From: Phoebastria nigripes
Lineage: Eukaryota; Chordata; Aves; Procellariiformes; Diomedeidae
NCBI GenBank assembly: GCA_035582835.1
Contig: JAYKAV010000922.1
Coordinates: forward strand, 352,037 to 416,036
DNA: 64,000 bases
Direction of reading: 5' to 3'
The translations under genes were made by a program, and so were the position numbers. Within the stretch, counting starts at the first letter, position 1, and every line of letters starts with the position of its first letter. Positions 33,371 to 48,100 of this stretch are shown here, piece by piece. The notes beneath the pieces were generated by a model, which saw nothing but the letters and a program-made list of their open reading frames with translations, was not told the origin of the DNA and made no database searches.

Positions 33371-35397
33371 GCAGGGGGGATAATAGTTAACCTGGCTGCA
33401 GCTGCCTTCCACATCTGTAAGAAATGCTGTTATCTTTAGAGATGAAGTTTCCCTTTAAGTAGTGCTGGTGCCAATATCTTGTTTTAATCTCCTGGTTGAA
33501 CTCTGTGGCCAGGAGAGCAAGCGCAATGACTCGTTGCATGATTTTAGTGCTCATTAGATCAATAGGATGTCAGCATCCTGTCTGCCAGATGGCAGTGTCA
33601 GACTGTGAGGGCCTAAGGCAGACACACACATACCTAAAGGCTTGTGATGGTAGCAGCCTAATAACGAGACCCGTCCAATAACTACATCTGCTTCTCTTCT
33701 GTCTATCAGCAGGTTTGTCACTAGGGATGCTTCTGAGGCTTACATTAAATTCAAGCTATTTATTTCTTTTCTGCTGGCTTCATTACATCCATGGTGCTGT
33801 AACGCTGAGGCACTAAGAGACTCTACTGTAGATACAGCTGACTCCCTGCCCCTTATTCCTCTGATGTTTTTTTGAAGAAGAGGTTTTTGTCTTTGGCAGT
33901 TGGGATTGCCTTGTAAGTGAATAGTCCTCTGGAACCATGGCCTATAAAACAGAGGCAAAACAGTATTTTAAATTACTGCTTGTAAATGCAGTTTGGTTTG
34001 GATAAAGCAGTGAGGTTCATGTTACCGCATGACTTCTAATTCCACATACTCAAGATGGTTATGTAGAAATTATTTCACATTTATTCCATATGTTCTGTAG
34101 GACAGTGATTGGGCCTACATGGGTTCATATTCCTGACATAATTATACACCATTAGTGGTAAAATGTTGTGACTAAAAGTTATATTTATATCTTGTAAATT
34201 AAGTTGTATTGCAGCCTATGGTGACCATAGATACCCTGACTTTCCTTCCCAAAGCAGGGGCTGGTACAAAGGAAAGGGAAATTACTCAAATGGTTCCCTT
34301 CCTCTTGACCTCAAGGTAACTAGTCAGAACGACATAGCAGTTCTGACTCCATCCAGCAGCTAGCAGCAGCTTCTAGAAAGTTTAAAAGGTTTACTGTAAG
34401 AAACTTGACTTTGCAAACCTGGTACCTGACCTTTCAGTGAGGAGTGTTGTGGGAGAGTTTTGGGTGGGAGAGTATTTTGGTCAAAAGTCTGTTATAGAAT
34501 TCCCATTTGAGGGGATTCTGAGGACATAATCTCTTAAACCTGTTGCTTTTTGTTCCGAGTAGCATGTGGGAAGCTTTTGAGTGACACATGTTTTTGTTAC
34601 AAATAGAACACAAAACCCTGCAGAAAGAGTCATTGCACCAATTTGAGAACATGCTCCCTAAGTCTTGAACTAGAGCATACAAATTCCTCAAACACATTCC
34701 CAGCGTCCTCCCATCTCACTGCTGCAACGTGTTACATTTGGCAGGGTTCTGACAGCTTCCTCGGGGGTTTTCCTGCAGGGCTTCTGATGACTGCTGCCTT
34801 TCTGATCTCCTGAAAGGGCAAAGGAGTCTTTGAAGACTTGGAGTGGGAAGACAGGTGTGGAGGGCAAGGCACACAGTTTGGTAGGAGTAGAGGAGGGTCC
34901 AAAAGTTCAATGGCTTGCCCTAATGGGATGGTTCTTTTGTTCTGTTTGGTTGGTGACTTGGTGACTTCCCAAAAATGGTGTCCTAGAAATGTGCTAAGTA
35001 AACCAGCATGGCAAGCTCATGAGTTTTAGCCCAAGTGGTTGTTTTGTTTTTTTTTTTTCCTTTAAGTCTTCTGTTCCTGGAGTTCAGGCAATCTTTCTTT
35101 AAATAAACAAAATCCAACTTCTAGCCCTTGTGAAGAGAGTTCATGGCTGTGATCCAAGTCTATGCTGGCAGAAGGTGAACACCGCGGATGCATGTTGGAC
35201 TGGCTCACTCTGTCCACCGCTTTGCTGTGAATCAGGGCTGCAAGCAGCAGTGGATTTTTCTTCTGAGATATCTGGCTCTTGTCTATCTGTGTATGATAAC
35301 CATAGACACAGATTTCTTGTGTGCGCTTGAATATAATGTCAATACTTGTGACTACACTTTTTTTTTTACTTTAAATGAATGGGATAAGTGTTCTTGA

Positions 35398-35424
35398 TTT
35401 TTTTTTTTTTTTTTTNNCCCCCCC
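35398..35424. repeat. T18-NN-C7 homopolymer junction
   Basis: A T-run meets a C-run with two unknown bases between them. The true lengths are uncertain, a typical sequencing weak point. Confidence 0.85.
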
Positions 35425-35740
35425 ACCCCTTCCCTCTCCTCCAAATTGTTCTGCTGACTTAAAGGACAATTTAAAATGCACTTATTTTAAAATGTATCAT
35501 TTGAATGACACTTGATTCTGTGTTTTAGGGTGTGAGTTGTCATATTGGAAAGGAATGTATTTTCATGGCCACCTTGTTCAAGAGGCCCTGTAAAACAGGT
35601 TTGACTTGAAGTGACCATTTGAACTTCACAAAGTAGTTTAATCACACTGAAAAACTTGTTTCTTTTAATTAAAAATGCATACATAATTTACTTCCCTGAT
35701 CCCTGATATTACAGCTTGTTCTTCCTTGTCTCTTTTTTAG

Positions 35741-36078
35741 GGGATGTTTTGTTTGTTCTTAAACACTGGATATGCTGGGTCAATGAGCTGGAAGCAGAGC
35801 TGAGAGGACAAGCTGAGAAGACATCATTACAATGGCAAGCAGGAATGCAACACTTTCCTAAAAGTCTCTCATCTAGGGAAGCATGCACTTATTCTACTGC
35901 AAGAAAGCAACATTTGGGGCTCTTTAAACCACTGTCTGTAACCTGGTCCAGCTTTCTCAGTGCCTGCTGAAGACGACTTCTGTTCTTCTATACCTTTAAA
36001 GTGGACTACAAGACTATCCTCCTCAGTAGGATTTAAGATTTTCCTGGACACTTTACCAGCCCTTACACACGCAACAAG
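35741..36078 (+). other. SYTL2 5' UTR in exon 2, with upstream ORFs
   Basis: The acceptor TTGTCTCTTTTTTAG ends at 35,740. The 338-bp leader before the main ATG holds at least three upstream ATGs with short closed frames: 35,744-35,803 (19 codons plus stop), 35,832-35,861 (9 codons plus stop) and 35,845-35,970 (41 codons plus stop). All end before the main start at 36,079. Such leaders usually reduce translation of the main frame. Confidence 0.75.
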
Positions 36079-36179
36079 ATGATTGACCTAAGCTTCCTAA
36101 CAGAGGAGGAACAAGAGGCAATAATGAAAGTGCTGCAACGGGATGCAGAGCTTAAAAGAGCTGAAGAAGAGAGAGTCAG
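36079..36179 (+). CDS. SYTL2: SYTL2 first coding exon
   Basis: The start ATG at 36,079 has A at -3 (AAG ATG A). It encodes the first helix of the Rab-binding domain, [20 protein letters not shown], then [13 protein letters not shown], ending two bases into an Arg codon before donor GTAAGG. This start is chosen because it matches the invariant Slp2 N-terminus; earlier ATGs open only short closed frames. Confidence 0.97.
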
Positions 36180-39100
36180 GTAAGGGATCTAGCGCCCTGG
36201 GTTGTCCTGGGAAGACCTACACAGCTCATACATTGAGTTACTCAGCATAGGAGCAGATAAAAACAGTTGTTGCTGAGGGCCCCATATTCCACAGTATATA
36301 TGGTTTGGAGATTTTTACTCTGGACTAGATTTAGCATAGTCTCTGGATGAAATGCCTCTACCACACAAATGATTCATTACTGGCCAAAAGCCTAACTGTT
36401 GATTTGGACCCTTACAATTCCCTGAGGGGCCAGCACACCTGGTATGCACCTGGCTTGATATGCATCTGGCTTGATTTCCTCAGAAAAGGATTCAGTTTGC
36501 AAATATCAAAACCTCCGCACACTGAACTAATGCGTAATAAGCGGGGGGATTTGATTCAAAAGGAGCACTAGCAACCCAAACAAACAAAAAAGTCAGTATG
36601 GATGCAGTCAGCAATATGTCTGAGTGATGAAGTTATACCTCAAATATGTGGAGCATCGGAGCTGCAGTCCAGAGGAGGTACCAATGCTATGCTCCATTGC
36701 CAAGAGAAGTCCTTGCAGTCTGTGGCTAAAGCAGAAAATTGCTCCGTTTTCTTTGTGGTGTCACAGACAGAGCAATGCGTTGTTATTCTGGAGTGTTTTG
36801 TATGCTGGGAGGTTTTCCTGGAGCTACTATTAAGGTAACTGCCACAAATAGAGATGTATGCATGGAAAGCAGCATTGCCCAGGTGACTTGACTTTGAGAA
36901 GGCCATCCACACAGGTACAAATAGCAGTCGAATAGTGGTTTTGGCTAGCTATCTGCTCAAGAATGAGGATTTTAGTAGTCAGGCTTTTTTTTCAGTGTGA
37001 AGGAAAGTATCCATTACAGGTACACAAAATGACAAGTGGCCGAATAATGAAAAAAGGAGCCTCAGATGCTGAAAGGTCAAAGTGCTGTAACACAAATAGA
37101 TGATTATAGGTCTCTGCTGAGGCAGGATTTTCTCTTATTGATTCAGTAATCTTCTCTAGGATTCTTCCTCATTGTGATGTTCCTCACGAAGACATGTATT
37201 TCCTATTTAAATGTTTTGAAATTATTCCAACTGTGATGCATTTGTGATGCTTTTCTTCTGCTGAGGAATTCCTCCCCCCCCTGCCCCCCAAACTCCCTCT
37301 GTGTAGGCATACTCTACCCTGCAAATGAAACAGCAGCCTGCCACTTGCCCCAAGAGCAGTGTTCATTTTGCTGAGCATGCTTGTGCAGCCTTGAGGTCAT
37401 TTGGTCAGTGTGTGGTCAGCATGTTGCTGAGTTGTTCCTCTTGCTCCTTTCAGTGTAAGAGCAATAAAGGGCAAACCAGTAGCTTCTCCTAGTTAAAAAG
37501 GCTTCTTCTCTCAAGGCATTTGCTTCACTGAAGACTGAAGGTAAAATCATTACAGGCAATGTTCCCAATTTTTTTCCCCACTATTTTACTGCAAACTGAG
37601 GAGGAGATGTTTTCACCACATAGTTTTGTTTCCTGCTTCAAAAAGCAGAAAACTGACTTTGCTTATCGGAATGGACATTTTCTTTTCTTTACTGTAGGTA
37701 GAAAAACACTGGCTTTAGTTTTGGAAGGGTACAACAGTACCAGGTCTGAAAGTGCTCAGGGAAAGTAATTGTAGATGTAAGTTTTGAAAACAGTATCTGG
37801 GGAAAGGAACCCTTCCTGGAACAGAAAATCAAAAAAGCCACTCTCAGTAGTGGTCTGAAAGGGCTGTCGACAAGTATTTTTGTCTGTATAACTTTGCCAC
37901 TTGTAATTCTAGTTCAGGAGGGTGTGGTGGAAAATGCAAGGGACTGCAGGTTGTGGCAGCCTGTAATCAGCATGTTTGTTTCTACAATAAAATGTCTCCT
38001 CTGGTTTCTGAACATTATAACTTCTGAGAAGCTGGAAGCTTACATCTGAAACTGATTTTTCTGCATACATGTGGCACGTGGAGCTTGCTTTTTATATATT
38101 ACAAATTAAAAGACTACCTGAATTATATCTCTAGCCAAGGAGATGCAATATTTTAGTTTGAATTCTACAGCTTTGCACACCTGGAAGATTCCAAGAGCTG
38201 GGATCGAATGTCATCATACAAACATCACACCCTGACAAAGTGTTTTTTGTATGTGTATATAATGGAAGTCTTTTAACATGATCTTTTTCCCTCTAGAAGA
38301 AATTCTGAGGTTTGAAGGGTGTTCTAATAATCTGTGCTGTGTTCCTGGAGCGTGGACAAGCTGGTAACATGACAGAATTCTCTCTGAGCAGCTTCCTAGT
38401 GGAATTTTACAAATCACCTGATGAAGTCCCTTCTCTGCTAACAGCTCCTAATATTGCTTATCTGTAGTAAAACTGTGCTGATTAGACTGGCCCACGCAGC
38501 CTCTTTAGGCAGTCTGCTTTAATTCTGGTTTGTTGAGTGCTGTAATGGGTATTTGCCCTGTCCTGCGGCTCCTCTTGTGTTGGTCTGAATTGGGCTGATA
38601 GTTTTAGGAACAGCATCGTTTTGGGAATAGCATGCCTGCTTCCTCCTCTGCTGAGGCCTGTCCCAAAGGAAGGGGGATATTGACNTCATCTTCTCATGGG
38701 CAAAAGGGTGAGGAAGAAATCTCAGATGACAAGAGGGTGTGATGCAAGGAAATCAAAAGACATTGCATCCTTTTTTATTCCTAGGGCAAGAAGATGCCTC
38801 TCTCTGCTTCATTACCCCAGGAGCTGCCGCCAGCCCCTGAATGGCAGTGTTGCTGAGGAGGGGAAAAACGGCATAAAATGAAAGAGCTGAGTGACAGCTT
38901 GTCAAGACTAGAAGCTGTTTTTCATCGTATTGCTGACTTATTTATTTTTTTGTTGTTGTCCTTATTCCTGTCCAGGAATCTCTGATATACCCTGCTCCAG
39001 CTGGGTTTCGGGTATTGAACAAATGAGTGGGCTAAGCACATAACTGAATTTCCTGGCAGTAGCTTCAGCATAGCCCCTACGTTTTTACAGTTGTGTCGTT

Positions 39101-42100
39101 CAGAATTAACACAGTTTTGGGCCCTTTCTGGAGACAGTAATGTGGAACAGAAATATATCTGAAGTTCTGGAGTGTGGTTGGGTGACTCCTCTGTGGTGGA
39201 GTGGCTGGCCCCCGGCACCAGCCTGTCTGAGGCAGAAAGCTATTGTGGTCGCTTTTGCGACAGGGTTCCCTGCTGTGGTTATCGGCCCTTCCCAGCAGAA
39301 CCTCCTGGCAATGCTGGTGTGGGCTGTGCTTGGGATTGTTTGCTCATTGTGTAAACTGAAGGAGGCTAGTGACAGGGAAATTCTGATGTGGAGTTGTTTG
39401 TGTGGTGGGTGGTGACTGCCGTGTGCCAAACCCATTTAATACATATATTGGTGCAGCATTGCAAAAAAAGAGAACGCTTCAGGGGTCTTATTCTGCTGGG
39501 TGCTACATACACTTAACCTTCCTCATAATGTTCAGTGGGAGTGCGTGGCTGTTGAAACCCTAGTGTAAATGGTTTTTTTGATTCTGGTCAGCTTTAACAG
39601 ATATCCTCTTCAGTCACTTTTCAAGGCAGTTTTCCTTATATTGTAGACTGTCAGAAGGAAGGCTTTTTTTGTGTTGTTTTTTGTTTCTTAGGATGGGCTA
39701 TGTTTAAGGTATTGGGGTGAGCTGAATATTGGCATTGGGGGAACCAGACTTACCACTGTAGAGTGTGAAAAGGACATTCAATGACTGTCACAAGAATACA
39801 TTCTTAAAATCTTCCTAAAATACTTTTCTGTTAGATGTAACAGTTTTGGGAGTGCACTTAACAGAGGCAAGGTTCTTGGTGGAGATGGTTTTGAACATGG
39901 GTGTCAGTTCAAGTTTAAAGGGCTGACTGAAGATAGACGAGTTTAGAGATGCTGTCTTAGAGGTGCTGTCAAAGCTAACCTCATTTCTGAAAAGAATTAC
40001 CTATTTTTCCTACTCTGCCTCCAGGGTATTTCTTCCAAACATTCTAGAAATTTTCAAAATATGTCATCAGTATCCACTCAAATGATTGTGGCAGCTTGGT
40101 AGTGTCTGCATAGTTAAGTAACTAGGCACCAATTATAACTTCGTAATTTTGAAGTATCACTCTCTTTCTCATTGCCATACAATACCTAGAGACTCTTTCT
40201 AAAGGTAAATCTCTGCAAAAATATTCTCTTTACCAGTTCTCCACCCCTTTGTCTTATAAACTCTTTAATATATCTCATTTGTACTACTTCACGATAAAAG
40301 TTTGGGCTTCTGTAAATGAATGGAAAAATAATACGTGGAAGAGGTGTGGCTTACAGGCAAGGCAAGAGCACAGTATGTTTGTATGTGCTCTGCATTCTGT
40401 CCTGACCAGTAAACAGAATGGCACTTAGTGTGTCTAAGTGAGATCTCTTAGGCTGGCCATCATCCCTTCTGATCCACACTGAATTTTTTTGAAAGCATGC
40501 TTGGGTTCTGGATCAGGGATGCCACAAATAACAATAACTATCTCTAAATTCAGAGCTAAGGATGTGTTAAGATCCTGTCAGAGCATCCCCTCTAGCAACA
40601 TGATTCTGAAGTTCTTCTCAGGGTACTGATGTTATCCTTAAGCCTTGGTGGATTCAAATTAGTCTAGTAATAAGCAAATGCGACTAATAAGAAAATAAAG
40701 CCTACAATTCTTGTGGAGCTAATTTTAAAAACACATTAAAAAAACTAAACTTGCTTTGCGGCATATTTAATTCTTGTATATTTAGGTCATACATTTGTGT
40801 CAGCAAGGAGCTTGCTTACAATGTGAGCAAAGCTTTTTAATCTGAAATTAACGCTACCCTTGGTGATAAAAAAATCTCCGTAGGTTGATTTATTGTGAGA
40901 GACTAAGAATTAGGTGGCTTGAAAGCTCTCAGCTTGAATTTTCAGCAAAAGATCTTAGTATCTCCTCTTGTCAAACAGAGAATCTGCTCTCACACACTGC
41001 TCAGACATATTATAGGAGAAATAGAAATTAATTGTTATTAATTGAAACACATGCTATTTTTAGAACTAGTTCTGAAATCATATACCTGTGTCTAGTGGTC
41101 GTACCAGGGACTTCTGATTAACTTTTAACGGGCTTACTTGTTCTAAGTATAATGTGCTGACAGTCAAAGTGTATATATGAGAGTGTGGTGCTTGGAGATT
41201 GCTTTCAGCCAAATCAGGGACATCCTGTAAGCTCTTTCCTCATGCCCTTAGTTGACTGATTTCTTTCTAGCTGGGCAGATCCACTGAAGGAGAAAGAGCT
41301 CCATCACACTGTGAACAATGTGGAGTATTCCTCCAGAGGAGCTTGAGGATAAGACTATGCTTGCCTGCTGCCCATGCCTTCCTTCCTTTGCTTGGCTTTG
41401 TGTAGTGGTTGCATGAGATGAAAGCAGTTCAGAGGCATTTCCCATTGCCAAAGACAGAGGGGATCCAGCATGTCAATTCAGCAACAACCTTTTTTCAAAT
41501 AAATGAAACTTGGTCTATATTTTTTTCCCTTTTTAGCTTTAGCAGTTTAAAAATGGCTTTTTTTTTTTTTTTTTTTAAATGCTTGATTTAATGTGGTAAT
41601 GGGGCAGGATTTCTGAGACACTTTGCAATAATCAAAGCATTAAGTGGCACTCACAGTTGCTGATTTCTCGGGTATNTAAGTACCTAAATACACCCAGATG
41701 AGAACATTCCTCTTTGGGCTGTAAGGTGCACCTGTCTGGGTGGAAAAGGATAGGCTCATGTCTTCTGGATTAATTCGCCCTTATGGACATCGCTTAGCAC
41801 CAAATGTGACTTTCCAAATACAGTGACTGTTCAGGAAATAGAGCACTTTTTATTCCCTAGGAAAATGTGCATGCCATTATTTATCCTTTTTAAACAAAGC
41901 CAACTGACGTAAGCATGACTGTGGGTTTGGTGGGGAGTTTGGTTGTGCTCTCCAGAGATATATTCAAAAAAACCCCACAAAACAAACCTACCCTATTCTG
42001 AGCAAACTCCTTTTTTGCCGAAGTCTCCATTTGTCACTGGACAGACAAAAAAATAAGGGGGTATATATCTTCCAGAAAGCTGTTCTGCATCCTCTATGAC

Positions 42101-45100
42101 TTCTGCCAGGTTCATCAGCCCAAAGTAACAGTGAACTCCCTTGGTCTCAGCCCACCTTCTGAAGTACCAGTAAGAAAAGCAGGACTGTTTTCATCTTATT
42201 CTGGTGGGATAACTGGGGTTAAGGAAGAGACCCTACTTCCTGGTCTTGGTAACAGTTGTGGCATTGGACTATACTGGGAACTGGACTGATACCTTTTCTT
42301 CCCAGTATCAATTGCTACCTTGTCTACTAGTAGCAGATGGATTATTTGACTGGATGATGCTTGTTTGGAACAGCTAGTGAAGCAGGGTGGATGGAGCTTA
42401 TTTTGTATGGTAGAAGAGTGTGCTTAAGGGAAAAAGTGGATACTAATAAGGCTTTTTAACCTCTAAATTGAGTACTTCCTCAACAAGTATGGTTTTCCCT
42501 ACAGTACAAAACCTGTCTTGGTGAGATCTCTCTATCATGTGTTTGTGCCCGGGACTGTGTTGTATTATTGAGTGCCAAACTGAAGCCTTTGTCTTCAGAG
42601 TAGATTAGTCTTGATTTGTAGCTCGCCTGAAATCCTAAAATGCAACCTATTCTTTAGCACAGTGTCAATTTCTTAGAGATGCCCTTGCTGGTAGTGTGAA
42701 GAAGGCTATGATGCAGGCTCTTCTGCTCCCTCACAGTTGCTTGTATGTGTCCTGTGGGTTGTCATTTGATCGGGGCTGTTTTTATGCTTTACACGCCTAC
42801 TTTTAAAGCCTATAAAGTACTGGGAACACTGTGTTTGAGCAGAACCTGTGAGCGAATGCACATACTTTCTAGCAACCTCTTCTTCCCAGATTCAGGTTGC
42901 CTTTTACTGCTGTTCAGGCTGACTCTAATACCAAAGGTGTATTGTTACAGGATAGCTGTTCCTTCGTTGTGAAGGATTTGTTGCTTGGTTTTTTCCATGG
43001 CAGGTTTACTTGGGTTGTGTATGAAGAGGGAGGGGAGGCCACTGGGGAGCCTTTATGCAAATCCTTTAAAACAAGCAGACAAGCTAAACAGTGGAAGGCT
43101 GTTATAGAAATGAAACAAGTGGAAGCTGATAGAAACTGTGAAGGCTGACAGACCTTGAAAGACTCCTACCTCCTGTACTCTGTAACCTCAATAGTCTCGC
43201 TACAGATTTCCTGAATGGAATAAAGTTAAGCTTCCATATAGTAAGAAATGCCTAAACAAATTTACATATTCTGTGTGTCTGCCTAGGGAGTATCTAACTG
43301 CATGATTCATAACATATTACTTGTAAAACGAAGCTTACTTCAAACTTGACAGTGCAACTACTAATAGGAGAGTAAGTCTGAGTGCTAACTGCAGGTGACA
43401 TAGTAGAAAAGCATATAAAAATGAAGGACTACGTCTTCAGTGCAGAATGTATATATGGTTTAAATGAAATACAGGGACAACATGCCGGTCTGATGCCCCA
43501 CACGTGGCCATCTTCTTGGAGAGAAATGATATATAGCAGGGTTAATCTGGTCAGTGTGTTTCACAGACACTTGCTCAGCACAGAAGTTGGGATCATAGTT
43601 TTGCTTCCAGATTCTGGTGGAGACAATGTTTCAGTGGGCAACAGAGCTGCCTGCTTTCACTTCTTCCTGTCCAAAATCAATTGGCTTGTCTCACACCTAC
43701 CAGCATGTAACTCATTCATTCTAAAGCTCCAAGCCTGGATGTGTCTGTCTTACCTTCTGACTTCAGAATAAATGTCAGTTTGTCTTGTTAGTCATTAAGA
43801 CTTGTGCTGACTACAGCCTAGCTAGTTCTCCAAGGATCCAAAAGCAAGATGCTAGCTGAGATGAATTCATCAGGGTATTGTTAGTAGACCTAACACACCC
43901 AGACTTCTGAACAGGCATAAAATAGAAGAACATGCATGACTACACGCAGAACTACACTGCCTTTTTCTCATGTCTCCACCTATTTCTACCTACCCAAAAC
44001 CTCGCTATCCAAAGAGACCCCAAAGGCAAGAATTAAAGAGGTGTTGGTGATGAGGTATCATGATGACAAGTATGGGGAAAGGTTGCATAACCCCATTGCT
44101 TTACTTTATTCTTCCTAATATAGCCCTAAACCAGTTTAAAATTATATTGCTTTATTGCATAAACCAATCAAATGGTAACTGATTTTTTTTGAAAGTCATA
44201 TGTGTGCAGCTACCATGCAAAAGGAATAATCTGTATTCCCAACTCGGGACTGCCCATTATAAATGTTTTGGGTGTAGTTCTCTAACAAATGCCAGAAAAG
44301 ACTTCTTTCCTACACCTTATCTAGGTATGTGCAGACTAAAGAGGCATGCTCATGCAAAGTGGAATGTTTAAACATTCCTTACAAGGCAAACTCCTTTTGC
44401 CTTGTAAATCTTTTATGGCTGTTTTCTACTCTCAAAGAAGAAAAAAAAAAATCTAATCAGCAAGTCTGACACTTATAATGCCTAGTCTAATATCCTTTTA
44501 CTCCTGTTCTTGTATGAGTGATACTACAAAAAGTTTATCTCATCTGTGTTCGAAAGGTGACCCAGAACCTAAATCCTTTGTCATCTTTGTGTTGGTTTGG
44601 TGTTTGTTATGCTTGCAGCAAATAGAATTGAGGATAAACTCCTCAAAAGTCTCTCTCCTTCCACCTTCTCCACTCACTTGGTATTTCATTTGCAGGAGGG
44701 AGGTTTTGGAAGTGAATTTGTAGATAAGGTGGTGGTATCAGGCTTTAAAAAGCCTTTATTTTGCCACCAGTCACTGGGGTGCTTTTTTCATATGTTCAGA
44801 ATAGGGGGTATGAGACGCTAATGAATCTGTCTCTTTGAGCCAAACATAGACCCTGATTTAAAAGCTGCTTAGTTTGTCACAAGAAGTCCCAGAATGTGCT
44901 GGCACCACACAGACTCTCCTGTCTTAAAAGCTCAGTTTAAGCTGTCGATTGAGGAATAAGGCAATAAAAGAAGTTATTAAGATGTCAATTGTCACATCTT
45001 GCAAATTCTATGGTGGCTTGTAACATGGACTATGAATAAGGGGAGTACAGGGGAAGGAATTAAGAGACACTGAGGAGGTGTAGCTGAACAGTTTTAGATA

Positions 45101-48100
45101 TAGGTATGTATTGCTAGATACTGTTGTTTCAAAAAAAGAAACGGAAGTCATCACTTTGCCCTAACATGCAATGAGCTATTACACTAGCCTACAAAGCATA
45201 AGATAAACCATTCCGGATTTGCTGATAGGAAGGTTGACAGGGACTGATTATATCAGAGCAGATTTCCTGCCTTACAGTGGTAACATGCGATTTAGCCCAC
45301 TATCAGATGTTCTGGAGGTGGGGAGAAACAACCCGATTAATACACGTGTAGATTTTCTGTTTGCTTGCAGGGTGCCTGACACTTGCTTTTGTATGCCCAT
45401 TCAATGTAATTCTGCATGTACTTAATGCCCTAGTGGGATGAAAAGTTTGTCATCTTCCCATCAAAAATGTTTCACCTAGGCATAGTGGAAAAATCCTATC
45501 AAGTAATGGGGTAACTCAGGCTTATTTTGAAAGTAGGTTTTAGAGTGAATTCCTTTTAACTATGTACCTTCATTTTGTTGAGTTTAATGTTCCTGTAGAA
45601 GAAACTGGCACTAGCTTTATTATAACTTGAGTCTGTTTCACTCCGAAAACTGCAATGTAGGCTAACTGGCATTTTAACAGACCACTGAGGGACTCCAGAA
45701 TACATGCTTACATCATATGTAAAGCCGTTATTGCATTTTCTCCTAATTGCAAATTTGGCAACTGAGCCTGCAATCTGAATCTTAATCTGGATGCCTACTA
45801 GTTCTTTGCTCACCAAGAGGAAAATAACGTAATGACAACTTGGTTAGCCTTTCTGTTGACTTGGGGAGCTGGTGCAGAATCAACTGTTGGCTTCTAATCC
45901 TGTTGTGGTGTGCTGGGAGGCGTATGTAGCAGTAGAAAACCATGGCTGCAGTCTGATTTCTCCACAATTCCTTTCAAGGTAAACCACAAACTAAATCTAG
46001 TGCCCAGCAGTGAAACAGGCCCACACAGTGCAAGCAGTTTGATATTACTGCTCAGGCCTGCTTATAGCAGAGTTTGAGAATTCAAGTAGCATTGTAAAAA
46101 TTCCCATTTGTAACCTCGGCAGCTGTTTTTGCAACAAGTTTCTGATGTGTTGGTGAACGCAGGCTTCTTAAAAGCTTTTTTCCCTGCCAAGACCTAGAAC
46201 TAATTGTCTTTCCGATAATGGAAATCTGCTTCTTTATTTGTGGCTGGGGAATGCCTGAGAATAGCTCTAATATTTATGTTGCTCTTAGCGTCTCAGTCCT
46301 GTCTTTTGAGGAGCTAAATACTTCTTCTGAAGAGACAAGTAAGCCAAGCTAACAAAGGTCAAGTGCTATCAAGGTGAAAAGAGAAGGCAAAAGAAGTAGT
46401 TTGTAAGTCAGCTGCTGTGAGCTTCTGTCACTTCTTACCATACAAGCCCTATCAGCCAGACAGGTCATTTGTAAAGGAAGAACTGGGTAAATTGAGAGTA
46501 TGTTTATACCTTTGTTAGGAAGCATAATTGTCTCCCAAAGTCTAGAACGTCTGTTGAGCTGGTGGAGTTAAGGTACACTAACTTCCATAGGCAGCAAGCC
46601 AGGGGTGGGAGCAAGATGCCTGACATTCACTCCCAGCCAAAATGACAGCTGCATTGGCCATGGGTGATGTTTAATGAGAGTCTAGAGCCATGACAAATCC
46701 ATGCCTCTGTCTCTGTCCTGCTTATGTTATGTAATCAGTCGCAGATCTGAGAGTCCAACAAGCAGGTAAGTAGGCTGACACAGCTGAGAGGCCTGGGATC
46801 CTGTCCACTTCTACAGTGATTTATTGGTCTGAGTTGAACTGGTAAAGGTCTCCTACCACACCCTAGTTTCAGTGGTTGAATACAAAGGGGAAAGGAGTGA
46901 GCAGTATCTGGGGTAAAAGAGTTGAATCAAACAGGGTGAGGGCATTGAATTCTTGTCCTGTGACTCAGTACCTTCGTGCTAGAGAACCTCTTGGCATCTG
47001 CTGTCATGCTGCCCTGAAGCACTAGCTGGGGTCAGAGCTCTGCTGCCCCGCAGGCTGTACAAATAGCTGAAAAGCCAGTCCCTAGCCCTAAGGAGCATCT
47101 GTTCTGAGAAGACAAATAACACATGGGAAAGAAGGTGAAAGGGAAGAGCAATCATCTGTGTAAAAAGTTCTTGCGTGCCATATTTCCATTATTCCTGCTG
47201 GCTGTGTTCATAAACTGGCTGAGCAATGAGGAGTTGGCTCATACCTGAGTAATATGTTTGCTTGAGGACAGAGGGAAGCTACTGCTGTGTTCCTGCTCCA
47301 GCTTGGAAGACCTGCAGCATATGAGAAGTGCATATTTTGGCTCTTAGAGAAGCATGGAGTTATAAGCAAGAGGGAGGACCAAATTTAAATGGCCCAGTAA
47401 TGCTATGGACTGTTGAATCTTGGCATTAAAAATGCTAGCGGTGACCTCAACTCCTGGCAGCCTCAACTGTGCGTAGCTGATTTGAGACAGAGAAGTTGTT
47501 TACACACCTAGGAGGGACTGACTGTTGACAGTACTTTCAAAAAGAAGTTTAAGTTTTCGAATTCTAATATAGCTGATGCGTTCAAATAAGCCTTTTCATT
47601 TCTGGCCATACGAGGATGAAGGAGAGGTTGAGTGATAGGTGAGAATGGCCTATCTTGGTGTGAGGGTTGGGACTGGCTCAGTGTCCTTTCTCTGCTGTGA
47701 ATGGTTGTCTGTACTTGACAGTCAAATCTGCAACCTATAATAAAAGGACTGTCATCATAGCTGCTTGATTGCACTAGAACCTTTAAAGGTCCCTTCCAAC
47801 CCAAACCATTCTATGATTGGCCATCAGGCCTGTGGAAGATAGCACCATCCCACAGCAATGTGGACTGTGTTTAGCCTTAAAGTCTCTGAGTAACTTGATT
47901 TGTTTTGATTTCTCCCTTGGGCTCTGTTGTTAGCTTGTTTGCTGAAGGAAAGGACATAAATGGAGAAGGCAGATGAAGCGTGACTTAACTTTTTTTTTTT
48001 TAATTAAGTAGTCTCTAAATCTGTGTAGTAACTTTATTGGTCTGCAGGTTAGTCTCCAGGCCACGTATAAGCATATGCCTAATGTGTTATATGCCTAACA

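Larger units (their letters stand above)
19771..35740. other. SYTL2 intron 1 (about 16 kb)
   Basis: A long AT-rich intron. Recognised contents are a CR1 3' end (22,524-22,636), a T/A/T homopolymer array (33,276-33,369), a T18-NN-C7 assembly trouble spot (35,398-35,424), and short T-runs near 25,086 and 25,219. Longer open frames (minus 32,065-32,601; minus 25,700-26,089; plus 20,037-20,339) lack splice sites or protein signatures. I saw no RNA gene or additional exon. Confidence 0.6.
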
